Shown here: one piece after another, positions 8,280 to 18,308 of the stretch
Layout: each line of letters opens with the position of its first letter
Position numbering within the stretch: position 1 is the stretch's first letter
DNA from: Deltaproteobacteria bacterium
GTDB lineage: Bacteria; Desulfobacterota; Desulfobulbia; Desulfobulbales; Desulfurivibrionaceae
Reading direction: 5' to 3'
DNA: 59,363 nt
NCBI GenBank assembly: GCA_021802775.1
Contig: JAJZRJ010000014.1
Coordinates: forward strand, 1 to 59,363
The notes under the pieces: model-generated
Seen by the model: the letters and a program-made list of their open reading frames with translations, nothing else
Databases searched by the model: none
What the model was told of the DNA's origin: nothing
Position numbers and translations under genes: made by a program

Positions 8280-9386
8280 CCATTGCCCCGGAACTGAAAG
8301 AGAAACTCCAGGACCTCAAGAAGCGCCTCCTCACCCTCAGAGACCATCTTTGAGGTCGATAAAAAACTTGCCCGTTTAAACGAACTGGAACAGATGACCA
8401 TGTTGCCCGATTTCTGGGGCGACACCGACCGGGCCACCGAGGTCCAGAAGGAACAGGGATCCCTGCAGAATGCGGTGGAGGCCTGGAACCGGACCTACGC
8501 CTCCTGGGAGGAGGCCGAGCTGCTGCTCGATCTCGCGGTCTCCGAAAAGGACGAGGCCACCGAACGCGAGGTGGCGCAAAGCCTTAAACCGCTGGAACAG
8601 CGGATCGAAGGGCTGGAACTCGAATGCATGTTCACCGGCGAGCATGACGCGAACAACGCACTCATTACCATCCATGCCGGCGCCGGCGGCACCGAGGCCC
8701 AGGACTGGGCCCAGATCCTGTTGCGCATGTATCTGCGCTGGGCGGAAAAACGTGGTTTTACCTCCGAGATCCTCGATGAACTGTCCGGCGACGAAGCCGG
8801 CATGAAAAGCGTGACCATCCTGGTCACCGGCCGGTATGCTTACGGCTACCTGCGCTCGGAGATGGGCATCCACCGGCTGGTGCGAATCTCGCCTTTCGAT
8901 GCCGGCGGCCGCCGCCACACCTCGTTTTCCTCGGTCTTCATCTTTCCGGAGCTCGACGATACCATCGAGGTGGACATCAACGAAAAGGACCTGCGGGTCG
9001 ATACCTTCCGGGCCAGCGGCGCCGGCGGCCAGCACGTCAACAAAACCAGCTCGGCCATCCGCATCACCCATCTGCCCACCGGCATCGTGGTCCAGTGCCA
9101 GAACGAGCGCAGCCAGCACCGCAACCGCGACATGGCCATGAAGATGCTGCGCGCCCGGCTCTACGACCGGGAGAAGGCGGCTCAGCAGGTCCAGCAGCAG
9201 GAATTGGGCGGCGAGAAAAAGGAGATCGCCTGGGGCAGCCAGATTCGTTCCTACGTGCTGCAACCCTACCGCCTGATCAAGGACCACCGGACCAACTACG
9301 AGGTCGGCAACGTGGATGCCGTGCTGGACGGCGATCTCGACGGCTTCATCAAGGCGTTCCTGCTGTGGAGCAACACCAAACAGTAA
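8276..9386 (+). CDS. prfB: Peptide chain release factor 2 (programmed +1 frameshift)
   Basis: RF2 recognises UAA/UGA and triggers peptide release. The coding region is split. The zero frame starts at ATG 8276 and meets an in-frame TGA at codon 26 (8351-8353) in the sequence CTT TGA G. A +1 slip on CTT restores the frame, giving L-E-V-D-K-K, and the protein continues to 9386 for a total of about 369 aa. The codon-26 position and CTTTGA site match the classic RF2 autoregulatory frameshift. The SPF codon-recognition tripeptide (RISPFDAGG) and the catalytic GGQ (GAGGQHVNKT) are both present. The base after TGA is G, and the upstream Shine-Dalgarno-like element is weak (see findings). The start overlaps the lnt stop. 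Confidence 0.95.
8341..8357 (+). promoter_or_regulatory. RF2 +1 recoding site
   Basis: The shift site is CTT TGA at 8348-8353, in codons 25-26 of prfB. When RF2 is scarce, slow termination at UGA allows a +1 slip, so RF2 controls its own level. The E. coli site has AGGGGG three bases before CTT. Here the matching stretch reads AGAGACCAT, a poorer anti-SD match. Confidence 0.85.
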
Positions 9387-10585
9387 AGGCCGCGGGCGGG
9401 CTCTGCGCCAAATGCGGGGCCTGCACCGCGGCCTGCCCGGTATTCCAGGTCACCGGCCGCGAGTACCATGGCGGCCGGGGCAAGCTCCACCTGCTTTCCC
9501 GGCTCGACCCGCACGAGGCCTCGGCCACCTATGCCGACATCCTTTCCCGCTGCCTGCTCTGCGGCGCCTGCGAGGCCGTCTGCCCGCGCGGGCTCAATAT
9601 CACCAGCGAGATCGTGGCGGCGCGGGGGCAATTGTCCCGCCGCGCGGGCGAGCATGGCTTCCTGCGCTTCCTGACCCGCCAGGCCTTGACCCATCTGCCG
9701 CTCACCAGGGGGCTTGGTGCCCTGCTCCGGCTGGCAGCCAAACTGCCGGCCGATAGCGGCCTGCGGCTGCGACTTAATCTGCCGGCCGACTCCCCGGCAC
9801 AGGCAGCCACGCCTCCGGCCCCGGTTACGTTCGCGCAGCATCCCGCGCTCAGCTATTTTGCCGGTTGTTTCGCCACCCATCTCCAGCCGGAAATCGCCTC
9901 GTCCACCGCCTCCCTCTGCCGCAAAACCGGACAACCGCTGCCGGTGGCCGCCAGCGGCCAGGGATGCTGCGGACTGGCCGCCTACGCGGCCGGCGATCTC
10001 GACACCGCGAAACAACTCGCCCGCCGCAACATCGAGGCGTTCTCCGGCTATGACATCCCGATCCTCACCAGCTGCGCCTCCTGCCTGAGCCATCTCTCCC
10101 GCTACCCCGACCTTTTTGCCGGCGAACCGGAGTGGCAGGACCGGGCCACGGCCTTTGCGGCCCGCCTCAGGGAATTTTCCACCTTTCTGCTTGCCGCCCT
10201 GGGCGCCAAAGCGGCGACCATACCCCCGGCGGATCAGGAACCCGGGCAACGGGTCCTCTACCACGACCCCTGCCACCTGCGCTTCCAGCTCAAGATCACC
10301 GGGCCGCCCCGGGCGCTGCTCGAAAAATTCCCCCGGGTACGGCTGACCGAACTGCCCCATGGCCCGCAATGCTGCGGCCACGGCGGATTGTTTCACCTGG
10401 CGCATCCGGCGCTCTCGGCACAAATTCGCGATCGGCTGCTGGCCGATGCCGCCACCACCAATGCCGAGACCGTCACCACCACCTGCACCGGCTGCCTGCT
10501 CCAGTGGCAGCAGGGGTTGGTCGCCGCAGGCAGCCAGAGCCGGGCGTTGCATCTCGCCCTCCTGCTCGACTCCCTCCTGCCCTGA
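9365..10585 (+). CDS. GlcF/LutA-like (Fe-S)-binding oxidoreductase subunit
   Basis: The product has 406 aa from a GTG start at 9365, which overlaps the prfB end by 22 bp and has AAGG about 10 bases upstream. Two ferredoxin-type 4Fe-4S motifs lie near the N-terminus (CAKCGACTAACP, CLLCGACEAVCP). Two CCG cysteine-rich domains follow (QGCCG...SCASC and PCH...QCCGHGG...TCTGC). This is the layout of glycolate oxidase subunit GlcF, LutA and heterodisulfide-reductase-D-like subunits, which pass electrons from 2-hydroxyacid oxidation. No flavoprotein (GlcD) partner is adjacent, so the substrate is unknown. The cysteine motif begins only about 12 residues after the start. Confidence 0.8.
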   Translation: MEQHQTVKAAGGLCAKCGACTAACPVFQVTGREYHGGRGKLHLLSRLDPHEASATYADILSRCLLCGACEAVCPRGLNITSEIVAARGQLSRRAGEHGFLRFLTRQALTHLPLTRGLGALLRLAAKLPADSGLRLRLNLPADSPAQAATPPAPVTFAQHPALSYFAGCFATHLQPEIASSTASLCRKTGQPLPVAASGQGCCGLAAYAAGDLDTAKQLARRNIEAFSGYDIPILTSCASCLSHLSRYPDLFAGEPEWQDRATAFAARLREFSTFLLAALGAKAATIPPADQEPGQRVLYHDPCHLRFQLKITGPPRALLEKFPRVRLTELPHGPQCCGHGGLFHLAHPALSAQIRDRLLADAATTNAETVTTTCTGCLLQWQQGLVAAGSQSRALHLALLLDSLLP

Positions 10586-10598
10586 CCGCGCTGCATGC

Positions 10599-10632
10599 TT
10601 GCGGAAAACCTGCCAATGGGTATAATGGCAGG
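10599..10632 (+). promoter_or_regulatory. Sigma-70-type promoter with operator-like palindrome
   Basis: TTGCGG (10599-10604), a 16-bp spacer and a perfect TATAAT (10621-10626). The -10 box is flanked by the inverted repeat CCTGCCA (10609-10615) / TGGCAGG (10626-10632), a possible repressor site. It reads towards the DsbA-like gene at 10678. Confidence 0.6.
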
Positions 10633-10677
10633 CGATACGTACAACCCCGACCATCGCAAAATAAAGAGAGGAATACC

Positions 10678-11532
10678 ATGATGTACCGGCAGATCACGCT
10701 GCTTCTCCTGCTGCTTCTCCTGTTGCCCGGCGCCGCCCTGGCCCGGGTGGACGCGGAGATCACCCACAGCATCAAGACCGAGACCCCGCCCCGCGACCTG
10801 GCCGGCTCCACCGACGGCCAGTGGCTCTATGTGCTGACCGAGGGCGGCAGGGTCCAGGTCTATGGCGCGGACGGCGCGCTCAACGACGTCATCAAGGTGG
10901 ACCCGGCCATGGACCGCATCAGTGTCGCCGGTTTCGCCGGGGCGGGCATCGACGACAAGGTCTATGTCAGCAGCAGCAAAAACGGCGCCGTGCAGGCGCT
11001 GGCCGTCAGCTTCGCGGTGTCCGTCGATACCACCGGCGCCCCCTTTGTCGGCCCGGCCAACGCGCCGGTGGAGATCGTGGTCTTCAGCGATTTCGAGTGC
11101 CCCTACTGCGGCCAGGTCGGCCCCCTGCTCGACCAGGTGCTGGAACGCAATGCGAAGAACGTCAAGGTGGTGTTCAAGCACTTCCCGCTGGCCTTCCATA
11201 AAAGCGCCCGGCCGGCGGCCATCGCGGCCATGGCTGCCCAGAAGCAGGGCAAGTTCTGGGAGATGCACGACCGCCTCTTCCAGCACCAGAAGAACCTGAC
11301 CCCGGAAAAATTCCGCGCCCTGGCCCAGGAGCTGAAGCTCAACCTTGCCCAGTTCGACAAGGACCAGGCCGGCCCCGAGGCTGCCCAGCGGCTCGACAAG
11401 GATATCAACGACGGCCGCCGCGCCGGGGTGCGGGGCACGCCGACCCTGTTCATCAACGGCCGGCGGGTCAAGGACCGCAACGCTGCGGTGATCCAGCAGA
11501 TGATCAACGAGGAGCTGAAAGGCCGCAAGTAG
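10678..11532 (+). CDS. Exported DsbA-like thiol-disulfide oxidoreductase
   Basis: This 284-aa protein has a leucine-rich signal peptide (residues 3-21, ending AALA). A stretch of about 90 residues then resembles beta-propeller/YncE strands (DGQWLYVLTEGGRVQVY). A thioredoxin-fold DsbA domain of about 170 residues completes it. The active site is CPYC (FSDFECPYCGQ), and the cis-proline segment is GTPTLF. It probably acts in the periplasm. The start is ATG 10678 with AGAGAGG upstream, and a good promoter precedes it. The N-terminal extension is unusual for DsbA. Related DsbA-family proteins carry it in sulfate reducers, to my recollection, but I cannot confirm this here. Confidence 0.82.
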   Translation: MMYRQITLLLLLLLLLPGAALARVDAEITHSIKTETPPRDLAGSTDGQWLYVLTEGGRVQVYGADGALNDVIKVDPAMDRISVAGFAGAGIDDKVYVSSSKNGAVQALAVSFAVSVDTTGAPFVGPANAPVEIVVFSDFECPYCGQVGPLLDQVLERNAKNVKVVFKHFPLAFHKSARPAAIAAMAAQKQGKFWEMHDRLFQHQKNLTPEKFRALAQELKLNLAQFDKDQAGPEAAQRLDKDINDGRRAGVRGTPTLFINGRRVKDRNAAVIQQMINEELKGRK

Positions 11533-11552
11533 GCCGTTGCCGGGAACCCCCA

Positions 11553-12539
11553 GTGACCAGACAGGAACTCCAGCTCGCCGACAACGCCACTGCCCTGCTG
11601 CTTTACGGCGACCTCAACCGCAACCTCGCCACCATCGAGGAGGCCACCGGGGTCACCATCCAGGCACGGGGTACGACCCTTACGGTCAGCGGCCTCAAGC
11701 ACGAGGTCGAACTGGCGGCCTCGGCCGTCACCAAGCTCTACGAGCTGATCAAGGCGGGCTATCCGGTCTACCCGGCGGACGTGGCCTACGCGCTCAGGAT
11801 TCTCGAGGCCTCGCCCAAGGCGAAGCTCAAGGAGATATTCCTCGACAAGGTCTACATCACCGCCGAGCAGAAGGTGGTCTCGCCCAAGAGCATCAACCAG
11901 AAGCTTTACATCGACAGCATCCGCCAGCACGACATCGTCTTCGGCATCGGCCCGGCGGGCACCGGCAAGACCTACCTCGCGGTGGCGATGGCAGTAGCGG
12001 CCTACGCCACCAAGCAGGTGCGAACCATCATCCTGGCGCGGCCGGCGGTGGAGGCGGGCGAGCGGTTGGGCTTCCTGCCCGGCGACCTGACCCAGAAGGT
12101 CAACCCCTACCTGCGGCCGCTGCACGATGCCCTGAACGACATGCTGGGCCACGGCAAATCCGCCGACCTCATCGAACAGGGCATCATCGAGATCGCGCCA
12201 TTGGCCTTCATGCGGGGCCGCACCCTAAGCAACGCCTTTGTCATCCTCGACGAGGCGCAGAACACCACCCGCGAGCAGATGAAGATGTTCCTCACCCGCC
12301 TGGGCTTCGGCTCCAAGGCGGTGATCACCGGCGACGTCACCCAGATCGACCTGCCGGAGGAGCATCGCTCCGGCCTGATTGACGCGGAGCGGACCTTGAA
12401 GGAGATCCGCGGCATCGCGATGAGCTACTTCACCGACGTGGACGTGGTGCGCCACCCGCTGGTGCAGGAGATCATCCGCGCCTACGAACGCAAGGCCTCG
12501 CAAACCAGGGAACGGGCCAAGCCCGGCCGGCGGGGATAG
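11553..12539 (+). CDS. phoH: PhoH-family ATPase (YbeZ-like)
   Basis: This 328-aa cytoplasmic P-loop ATPase has a short N-terminal KH/S1-like region and then the PhoH domain. Walker A is [11 protein letters not shown] at about residues 132-142, and Walker B is [12 protein letters not shown]. The segment [17 protein letters not shown] is a family hallmark. YbeZ is thought to work with the rRNA-processing endonuclease YbeY, which is encoded immediately downstream after a 6-bp gap. The start is GTG 11553, with GGGAA about 8 bases upstream. Confidence 0.9.
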   Translation: MTRQELQLADNATALLLYGDLNRNLATIEEATGVTIQARGTTLTVSGLKHEVELAASAVTKLYELIKAGYPVYPADVAYALRILEASPKAKLKEIFLDKVYITAEQKVVSPKSINQKLYIDSIRQHDIVFGIGPAGTGKTYLAVAMAVAAYATKQVRTIILARPAVEAGERLGFLPGDLTQKVNPYLRPLHDALNDMLGHGKSADLIEQGIIEIAPLAFMRGRTLSNAFVILDEAQNTTREQMKMFLTRLGFGSKAVITGDVTQIDLPEEHRSGLIDAERTLKEIRGIAMSYFTDVDVVRHPLVQEIIRAYERKASQTRERAKPGRRG

Positions 12540-12545
12540 AACCCG

Positions 12546-13712
12546 ATGGCCGTTGCCCTGCGCTGCGATACCGCCGGCCACACCTTAAGCCTCTCCCTGC
12601 TCACGGCGCGGGCGGAACAGCTGCTCGACCTCTGCGGCCATGCGGCTGCCGAATGGAGCATCGCGCTGGTAGGCGACGGCGAGATCGCCGCGCTGAACCG
12701 CGACTATCGCCAGCAGGACCGGCCGACCAATGTGCTGGCCTTTGCCCTGCGGGAGGCGGGGGCGGAAATGCCGGGCCGCGAACTTTTGGGCGACGTGGTG
12801 ATCTCGCTCGATACCGCGGCCCGCGAGGCGGCAGCGCAAAAGATCACCCTGCACCAGCGGATGACCGTGCTGCTGATCCACGGGCTGCTGCATCTGCTGG
12901 GCTTTGACCACGAACGCTCCGACCAGGAGGCGCGGCGCATGGAGGCGGCGGAACAGCGCCTCCTCGCGGCCCTCGAACACACCGAAAGGAGAGGAACCAT
13001 GGTGAAACTCGCCATCAACGTCGATCACGTGGCCACCGTGCGCCAGGCGCGCGGCGGGGCCGAACCCGACCCGGTGCTGGCGGCCGGCATCTGCGAACTG
13101 GCAGGGGCGAGCGGCATCGTCGTTCACCTCCGCGAAGACCGCCGCCACATCCAGGACCGCGACGTGCTGCTGCTGCGGCAGACGGTCAAGACCAAGCTCA
13201 ACCTGGAGATGGGCGCGGCCCGGGAGATCATCGACTTCGCCCTCCGGCTCAAACCGGACATGGTGACTTTGGTGCCGGAAAAACGCCAGGAATTGACCAC
13301 CGAGGGCGGGCTCGACGTGGCCGGCCAGCAAAAGAAGCTCGCCGCCGTGATCCGCGCCATGACCAAGGCGGAGATCCCGGTGAGCCTCTTCGTGGACCCG
13401 GACCCCAAACAGCTCAAGGCAGCGCAGGAGATCGGCGCCACCTTTGTCGAGATCCACACCGGCCGTTACGCCGACGCCAGGAGCGAGGCAGAGGCGGAGC
13501 AGGAATTCGAACTCATCGCGGCGGCAGCGGAAGAGGCGTGCGAGCTGGGGCTGCGGGTCAATGCCGGCCACGGCCTCAATTACCGGAACACCGCGCCGGT
13601 GGCGGGCTTGGGCACCATCGAGGAGTTGAGCATCGGCCATGCGGTGATGGCGCGGGCGATGTTCGTAGGAATCGATCAGGCCGTGCGGGAGATGCTGGCC
13701 CTGCTGCCATGA
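12546..13712 (+). CDS. ybeY-pdxJ: YbeY endoribonuclease fused in frame to PdxJ
   Basis: One uninterrupted 388-codon frame holds two enzymes. Residues 1-150 are YbeY, the metallo-endoribonuclease for 16S rRNA 3'-end maturation, with zinc motif [11 protein letters not shown]. Residues 152-388 are PdxJ, pyridoxine 5'-phosphate synthase. There is no stop between them. A strong ribosome binding site (AAGGAGAGGA) and an ATG occur exactly at the junction (12999), so a separate PdxJ can also be made. Either a bifunctional 388-aa protein or both products are possible. Following phoH, this keeps the ybeZ-ybeY order seen in E. coli. Confidence 0.85.
   Translation: MAVALRCDTAGHTLSLSLLTARAEQLLDLCGHAAAEWSIALVGDGEIAALNRDYRQQDRPTNVLAFALREAGAEMPGRELLGDVVISLDTAAREAAAQKITLHQRMTVLLIHGLLHLLGFDHERSDQEARRMEAAEQRLLAALEHTERRGTMVKLAINVDHVATVRQARGGAEPDPVLAAGICELAGASGIVVHLREDRRHIQDRDVLLLRQTVKTKLNLEMGAAREIIDFALRLKPDMVTLVPEKRQELTTEGGLDVAGQQKKLAAVIRAMTKAEIPVSLFVDPDPKQLKAAQEIGATFVEIHTGRYADARSEAEAEQEFELIAAAAEEACELGLRVNAGHGLNYRNTAPVAGLGTIEELSIGHAVMARAMFVGIDQAVREMLALLP
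12999..13712 (+). CDS. pdxJ: Pyridoxine 5'-phosphate synthase (internal start)
   Basis: From the internal ATG 12999 the product is a 237-aa TIM-barrel enzyme. It condenses 1-deoxy-xylulose 5-phosphate with 3-amino-2-oxopropyl phosphate to give pyridoxine 5'-phosphate, a vitamin B6 precursor. The signature [18 protein letters not shown] opens the protein. [13 protein letters not shown] and the C-terminal [11 protein letters not shown] segment carry the conserved catalytic and phosphate-binding residues. The length is normal for PdxJ (about 240 aa). AAGGAGAGGA lies six bases before the ATG, good evidence for independent initiation although the upstream ybeY frame runs straight through. Confidence 0.9.
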   Translation: MVKLAINVDHVATVRQARGGAEPDPVLAAGICELAGASGIVVHLREDRRHIQDRDVLLLRQTVKTKLNLEMGAAREIIDFALRLKPDMVTLVPEKRQELTTEGGLDVAGQQKKLAAVIRAMTKAEIPVSLFVDPDPKQLKAAQEIGATFVEIHTGRYADARSEAEAEQEFELIAAAAEEACELGLRVNAGHGLNYRNTAPVAGLGTIEELSIGHAVMARAMFVGIDQAVREMLALLP

Positions 13713-13751
13713 CGGGCCGGGCTACCCTCCCGCCAGCATCAAGAGCATCAA

Positions 13752-13780
13752 GGGGTCAGGCTTCCAAGTTCGCAAGTTGG
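13752..13780 (+). repeat. Left inverted repeat of RAYT element
   Basis: GGGGTCAGGCTTCCAAGTT followed by CGCAAGTTGG. It is the reverse complement of 14735-14763 with two mismatches, and it contains the stop codon of the transposase. Confidence 0.8.
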
Positions 13781-14709
13781 CACAGGGTCGATTTCGCCAC
13801 TGCCAGCTTCTCCGCAAGCGCGGCATCGTCCTTAGCCCGCTCGCTCAAACGGCGAACCGCCGAACTTAACGAGCCGGCATCACGATGGACGAGCCTGCCA
13901 ACCTGCACCATGGTGCCGGCGCCGGTCTCGCGCGCAAGCCACGCAAGCGCGGCGCGGGCCTCGGCCAACCGCCGCGCTTGCGACGGTTGGCGCATGGTTG
14001 CCGGATCAAAACCGTACGCATCGACGACCTGCGCCGCGACCTGCTCCAAGGTCACCCGCCGCAATGGCCCGCCGGTTGCAACGAGAACCCTCTCAACGAA
14101 ATTGTCGTGGCCAATAATGCGAGGGTCGTCGCCACCGCGATGAAAGTCGCTCCGGTGCCCTTCCCCCACCCCGTCATCGATAAACCGGGCATAGCCCTGG
14201 CGTGCCCTCCCGGCCTGTTTACCGAACTGACCGAGAACAGCCTCCGTTGTCAGCCACGGCAGGTGGTATTGCCCGAGATAGGCGTGATGACTTGTCCACG
14301 GATACGCATCCGGGCTCTGCGCTATCCCCGCTCGCAACGGATTCAGGTGAACATAGCGGACAAGCTCGAGTAAATGGCTGTCGCTCTCCACCAGCAGCGC
14401 CTTGTATCGCCCCTGAAAAAGGTGGCCGGTTCGCCTCGCGCGCCAGTTGATCCAGCGGGTATAGCGGAAGGAAAGATTCTGCATTCCGCGGGACAAAGAC
14501 TGATCGCCGGCCTGAAGAACGAGATGGAGGTGGTTGGACATGAAACAGAAAGCATGGACTCGATAGCCGAAGCGCCATGTGCCTTCCTGCAAAAGCAGGT
14601 AGAGACGGTAGCGGTCGTCGTCGGACAGAAAGATATCCTGCCCGCCGTTGCCGCGAAAAATAACATGGTAAAAACCGCCAGGAAGATGGATACGTGGTTT
14701 GCGAGCCAT
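13756..14709 (-). CDS. REP-associated tyrosine transposase (RAYT, Y1 HUH family)
   Basis: This 317-aa protein is IS200-like in its N-terminal half. It starts with ARKPRIHLPGGFYHVIFRGN and carries the HUH-type metal motif SNHLHLVLQ. The conserved RRTGHLFQGRYKALLVE and YVHLNPLRAGI follow. The C-terminal about 110 residues resemble a DnaA-C/helix-turn-helix DNA-binding domain (SSAVRRLSERAKDD), which is common in longer RAYTs of environmental proteobacteria. Such proteins nick and move single-stranded DNA hairpins and are usually domesticated. The frame is intact. The inverted ends carry the GGGGTCAGGC motif that is typical near these genes. Confidence 0.88.
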   Translation of the reverse strand: MARKPRIHLPGGFYHVIFRGNGGQDIFLSDDDRYRLYLLLQEGTWRFGYRVHAFCFMSNHLHLVLQAGDQSLSRGMQNLSFRYTRWINWRARRTGHLFQGRYKALLVESDSHLLELVRYVHLNPLRAGIAQSPDAYPWTSHHAYLGQYHLPWLTTEAVLGQFGKQAGRARQGYARFIDDGVGEGHRSDFHRGGDDPRIIGHDNFVERVLVATGGPLRRVTLEQVAAQVVDAYGFDPATMRQPSQARRLAEARAALAWLARETGAGTMVQVGRLVHRDAGSLSSAVRRLSERAKDDAALAEKLAVAKSTLCQLANLEA

Positions 14710-14734
14710 GCCTGACCTTATATCGTAGTCTATC

Positions 14735-14763
14735 CCAACTTGTCAACTTGGAAGCCTGACCCC
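14735..14763 (+). repeat. Right inverted repeat of RAYT element
   Basis: CCAACTTGTC followed by AACTTGGAAGCCTGACCCC, the partner of 13752-13780. The CAACTTG unit is itself repeated in tandem within the end. Confidence 0.8.
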
Positions 14764-14790
14764 ATGCCCATCCTCTACATCCCCTTGGGG

Positions 14791-17022
14791 CGGTTCATCC
14801 CCGCGGGTGCGGGGAACGCTCGATGGTGGCATGCCGGTTGAAAGACAACGCCGGTTCATCCCCGCGGGTGCGGGGAACGCTGGTTGCTCTGCTGTTTTAA
14901 TCTCGCCAACCACGGTTCATCCCCGCGGGTGCGGGGAACGCTTTGCGGTAATGGCCATGGCCCCGCAGCATACCGGTTCATCCCCGCGGGTGCGGGGAAC
15001 GCTTGCCGAGGTTAGCTCCCAAGCGGCAACAGAGCGGTTCATCCCCGCGGGTGCGGGGAACGCGACCGTCCACCGCTCGCAAACACCACAGGGCGTCGGT
15101 TCATCCCCGCGGGTGCGGGGAACGCCATGGGACAGCAAATCATCCATGCGTGCTTCTCGGTTCATCCCCGCGGGTGCGGGGAACGCAGCAGAGGATTTTG
15201 CTCACAGCAAATTGTTGTCGGTTCATCCCCGCGGGTGCGGGGAACGCAAAGGCCATGAACTCCTTGTGGTAGGCCAGGTCGGTTCATCCCCGCGGGTGCG
15301 GGGAACGCATCCGGACAGCCAAGGAAGGGCGATTGAATATCGGTTCATCCCCGCGGGTGCGGGGAACGCTACGGGTGAGCAACTCATCGTTGCGGATATC
15401 GCGGTTCATCCCCGCGGGTGCGGGGAACGCTAAGCCCACAACCACAACAAAGAGGCCGGCCACGGTTCATCCCCGCGGGTGCGGGGAACGCTAAAGATAA
15501 TAAGGCATATTGGTTTCGGGTAACGGTTCATCCCCGCGGGTGCGGGGAACGCACGGTAATAACGCCTTGATACCCTTCTTTTAACGGTTCATCCCCGCGG
15601 GTGCGGGGAACGCGGGCGCAAGGAGTGGTGTTAATGGGGTATGCCCCTGGTTCATCCCCGCGGGTGCGGGGAACGCGTTAGATTGTTTGTATCAACTCAA
15701 CCATCCTTCGGTTCATCCCCGCGGGTGCGGGGAACGCATGCACAATAGTTGTTTTGCTAGAACACAAAACGGTTCATCCCCGCGGGTGCGGGGAACGCAC
15801 ATAACGGAATTGGTTGACCGGGCGGCAGAGCGGTTCATCCCCGCGGGTGCGGGGAACGCCTGGTGCTTCCCGGTGCGGCACAGATACGCCTCCGGTTCAT
15901 CCCCGCGGGTGCGGGGAACGCAACCGTCCATCCGTTTGCCCGGTAGATATCCACGGTTCATCCCCGCGGGTGCGGGGAACGCGCGTGTTTGCCCACTCGT
16001 TACCAATTGCCCGTCGGTTCATCCCCGCGGGTGCGGGGAACGCTGTTGTGGCGGTGGCGCGGGCATGGGTTACCACGGTTCATCCCCGCGGGTGCGGGGA
16101 ACGCTGTCCCTTAGACTCTCCGCAACACCAAGCAAATCGGTTCATCCCCGCGGGTGCGGGGAACGCGAATTGGAGTGGCTTTTGGATCATCATCCCAACG
16201 GTTCATCCCCGCGGGTGCGGGGAACGCGCTTGTTCGATTGATTCATAGCCATCGGATACCGGTTCATCCCCGCGGGTGCGGGGAACGCATAATTCTGACA
16301 TCTGCACCACCAGAATTGAACGGTTCATCCCCGCGGGTGCGGGGAACGCCTGGTGTCTTCCCCCACCATGCTCAAAATCGCACGGTTCATCCCCGCGGGT
16401 GCGGGGAACGCTTCGTAGTCATCGCCATACGCCATGCGGAAATCGGTTCATCCCCGCGGGTGCGGGGAACGCGATGTTGATTTCAACGCCTTGCTTGATG
16501 AAGCCGGTTCATCCCCGCGGGTGCGGGGAACGCTCGATCTCGGTTTCCAGTTCACGGCGTTTTGCCGGTTCATCCCCGCGGGTGCGGGGAACGCCACAGA
16601 ATAGCGTTTCCGAAGCCGAAAACAAACGGTTCATCCCCGCGGGTGCGGGGAACGCTACGGTTAAATCAAGCCGGCCCGTGTGGTCAACGGTTCATCCCCG
16701 CGGGTGCGGGGAACGCCAATCCGGCATTGCACCCGTCAAATAGTTGACCGGTTCATCCCCGCGGGTGCGGGGAACGCACCCGGCTGGCCCGTTCCGTTTC
16801 CACCACCACCTGGTTCATCCCCGCGGGTGCGGGGAACGCTATTCCGGTTTAGCCGTGGTGGCGGTTGCTGGCGGTTCATCCCCGCGGGTGCGGGGAACGC
16901 CCGCCGATTCGGGCACGCTCGATCTGGGCCGCCGGTTCATCCCCGCGGGTGCGGGGAACGCCCGGCGAGGACGGTGGCCAGCACATTGAGCACCGGTTCA
17001 TCCCCGCGGGTGCGGGGAACGC
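14791..17022 (-). CRISPR. Type I-E CRISPR array, 37 repeats and 36 spacers
   Basis: The 29-bp repeat on the plus strand begins CGGTTCATCCCCGCGG and ends GTGCGGGGAACGC. Its reverse complement closely matches the E. coli I-E repeat (GNGTTCCCCGC...GCGGGGATNAACCG). I counted 37 repeats from 14791 to 16994-17022. Thirty spacers are 32 nt, five are 33 nt and one (15614-15647) is 34 nt. Two repeats, at 15648 and 16811, have T for C at the first plus-strand base. The cas operon and AT-rich leader lie to the right, so transcription runs leftward and the oldest spacers are near 14820. Open frames across this region are artefacts of the repeat. Confidence 0.98.
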
Positions 17023-17086
17023 ACTTCCTCTAACTCTTTGTAATTGTATTCAATTTTCAAAGAGCGGAAAATTACCAAAAATTACG
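17023..17086 (-). promoter_or_regulatory. CRISPR leader
   Basis: A 64-bp AT-rich stretch lies between the cas2 stop and the first repeat. It contains a perfect inverted repeat, CTCTTTG (17034-17040) / CAAAGAG (17058-17064). Read leftward, TTGAAA and ATACAAT-like elements could act as the array promoter. I-E leaders normally carry promoter and IHF-dependent adaptation sites. This one is short, so part may lie within the end of cas2. Confidence 0.7.

Positions 17087-18307
<1,221 letters not shown>

Positions 18308-18308
<1 letters not shown>

Larger units (their letters stand above)
13752..14763 (-). mobile_element. RAYT-type Y1 transposase element with 29-bp inverted ends
   Basis: A single transposase gene is bounded by inverted repeats at 13752-13780 and 14735-14763. 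They agree at 27 of 29 positions, and the core GGGGTCAGGCTTCCAAGTT is perfect. The left repeat overlaps the last codons of the gene. The element ends 27 bp from the leader-distal CRISPR repeat. Confidence 0.8.

Noticed and set aside
10132-11532. A longer 466-codon version of the DsbA-like gene
   Set aside because: The extra N-terminus overlaps the Fe-S protein gene. The signal peptide and ribosome binding site place the start at 10678.
14807-17033. Several plus- and minus-strand open frames with repeated FIPAGAGNA / SSPRVRGT peptides
   Set aside because: They are translations of the CRISPR repeat in different frames and not proteins.
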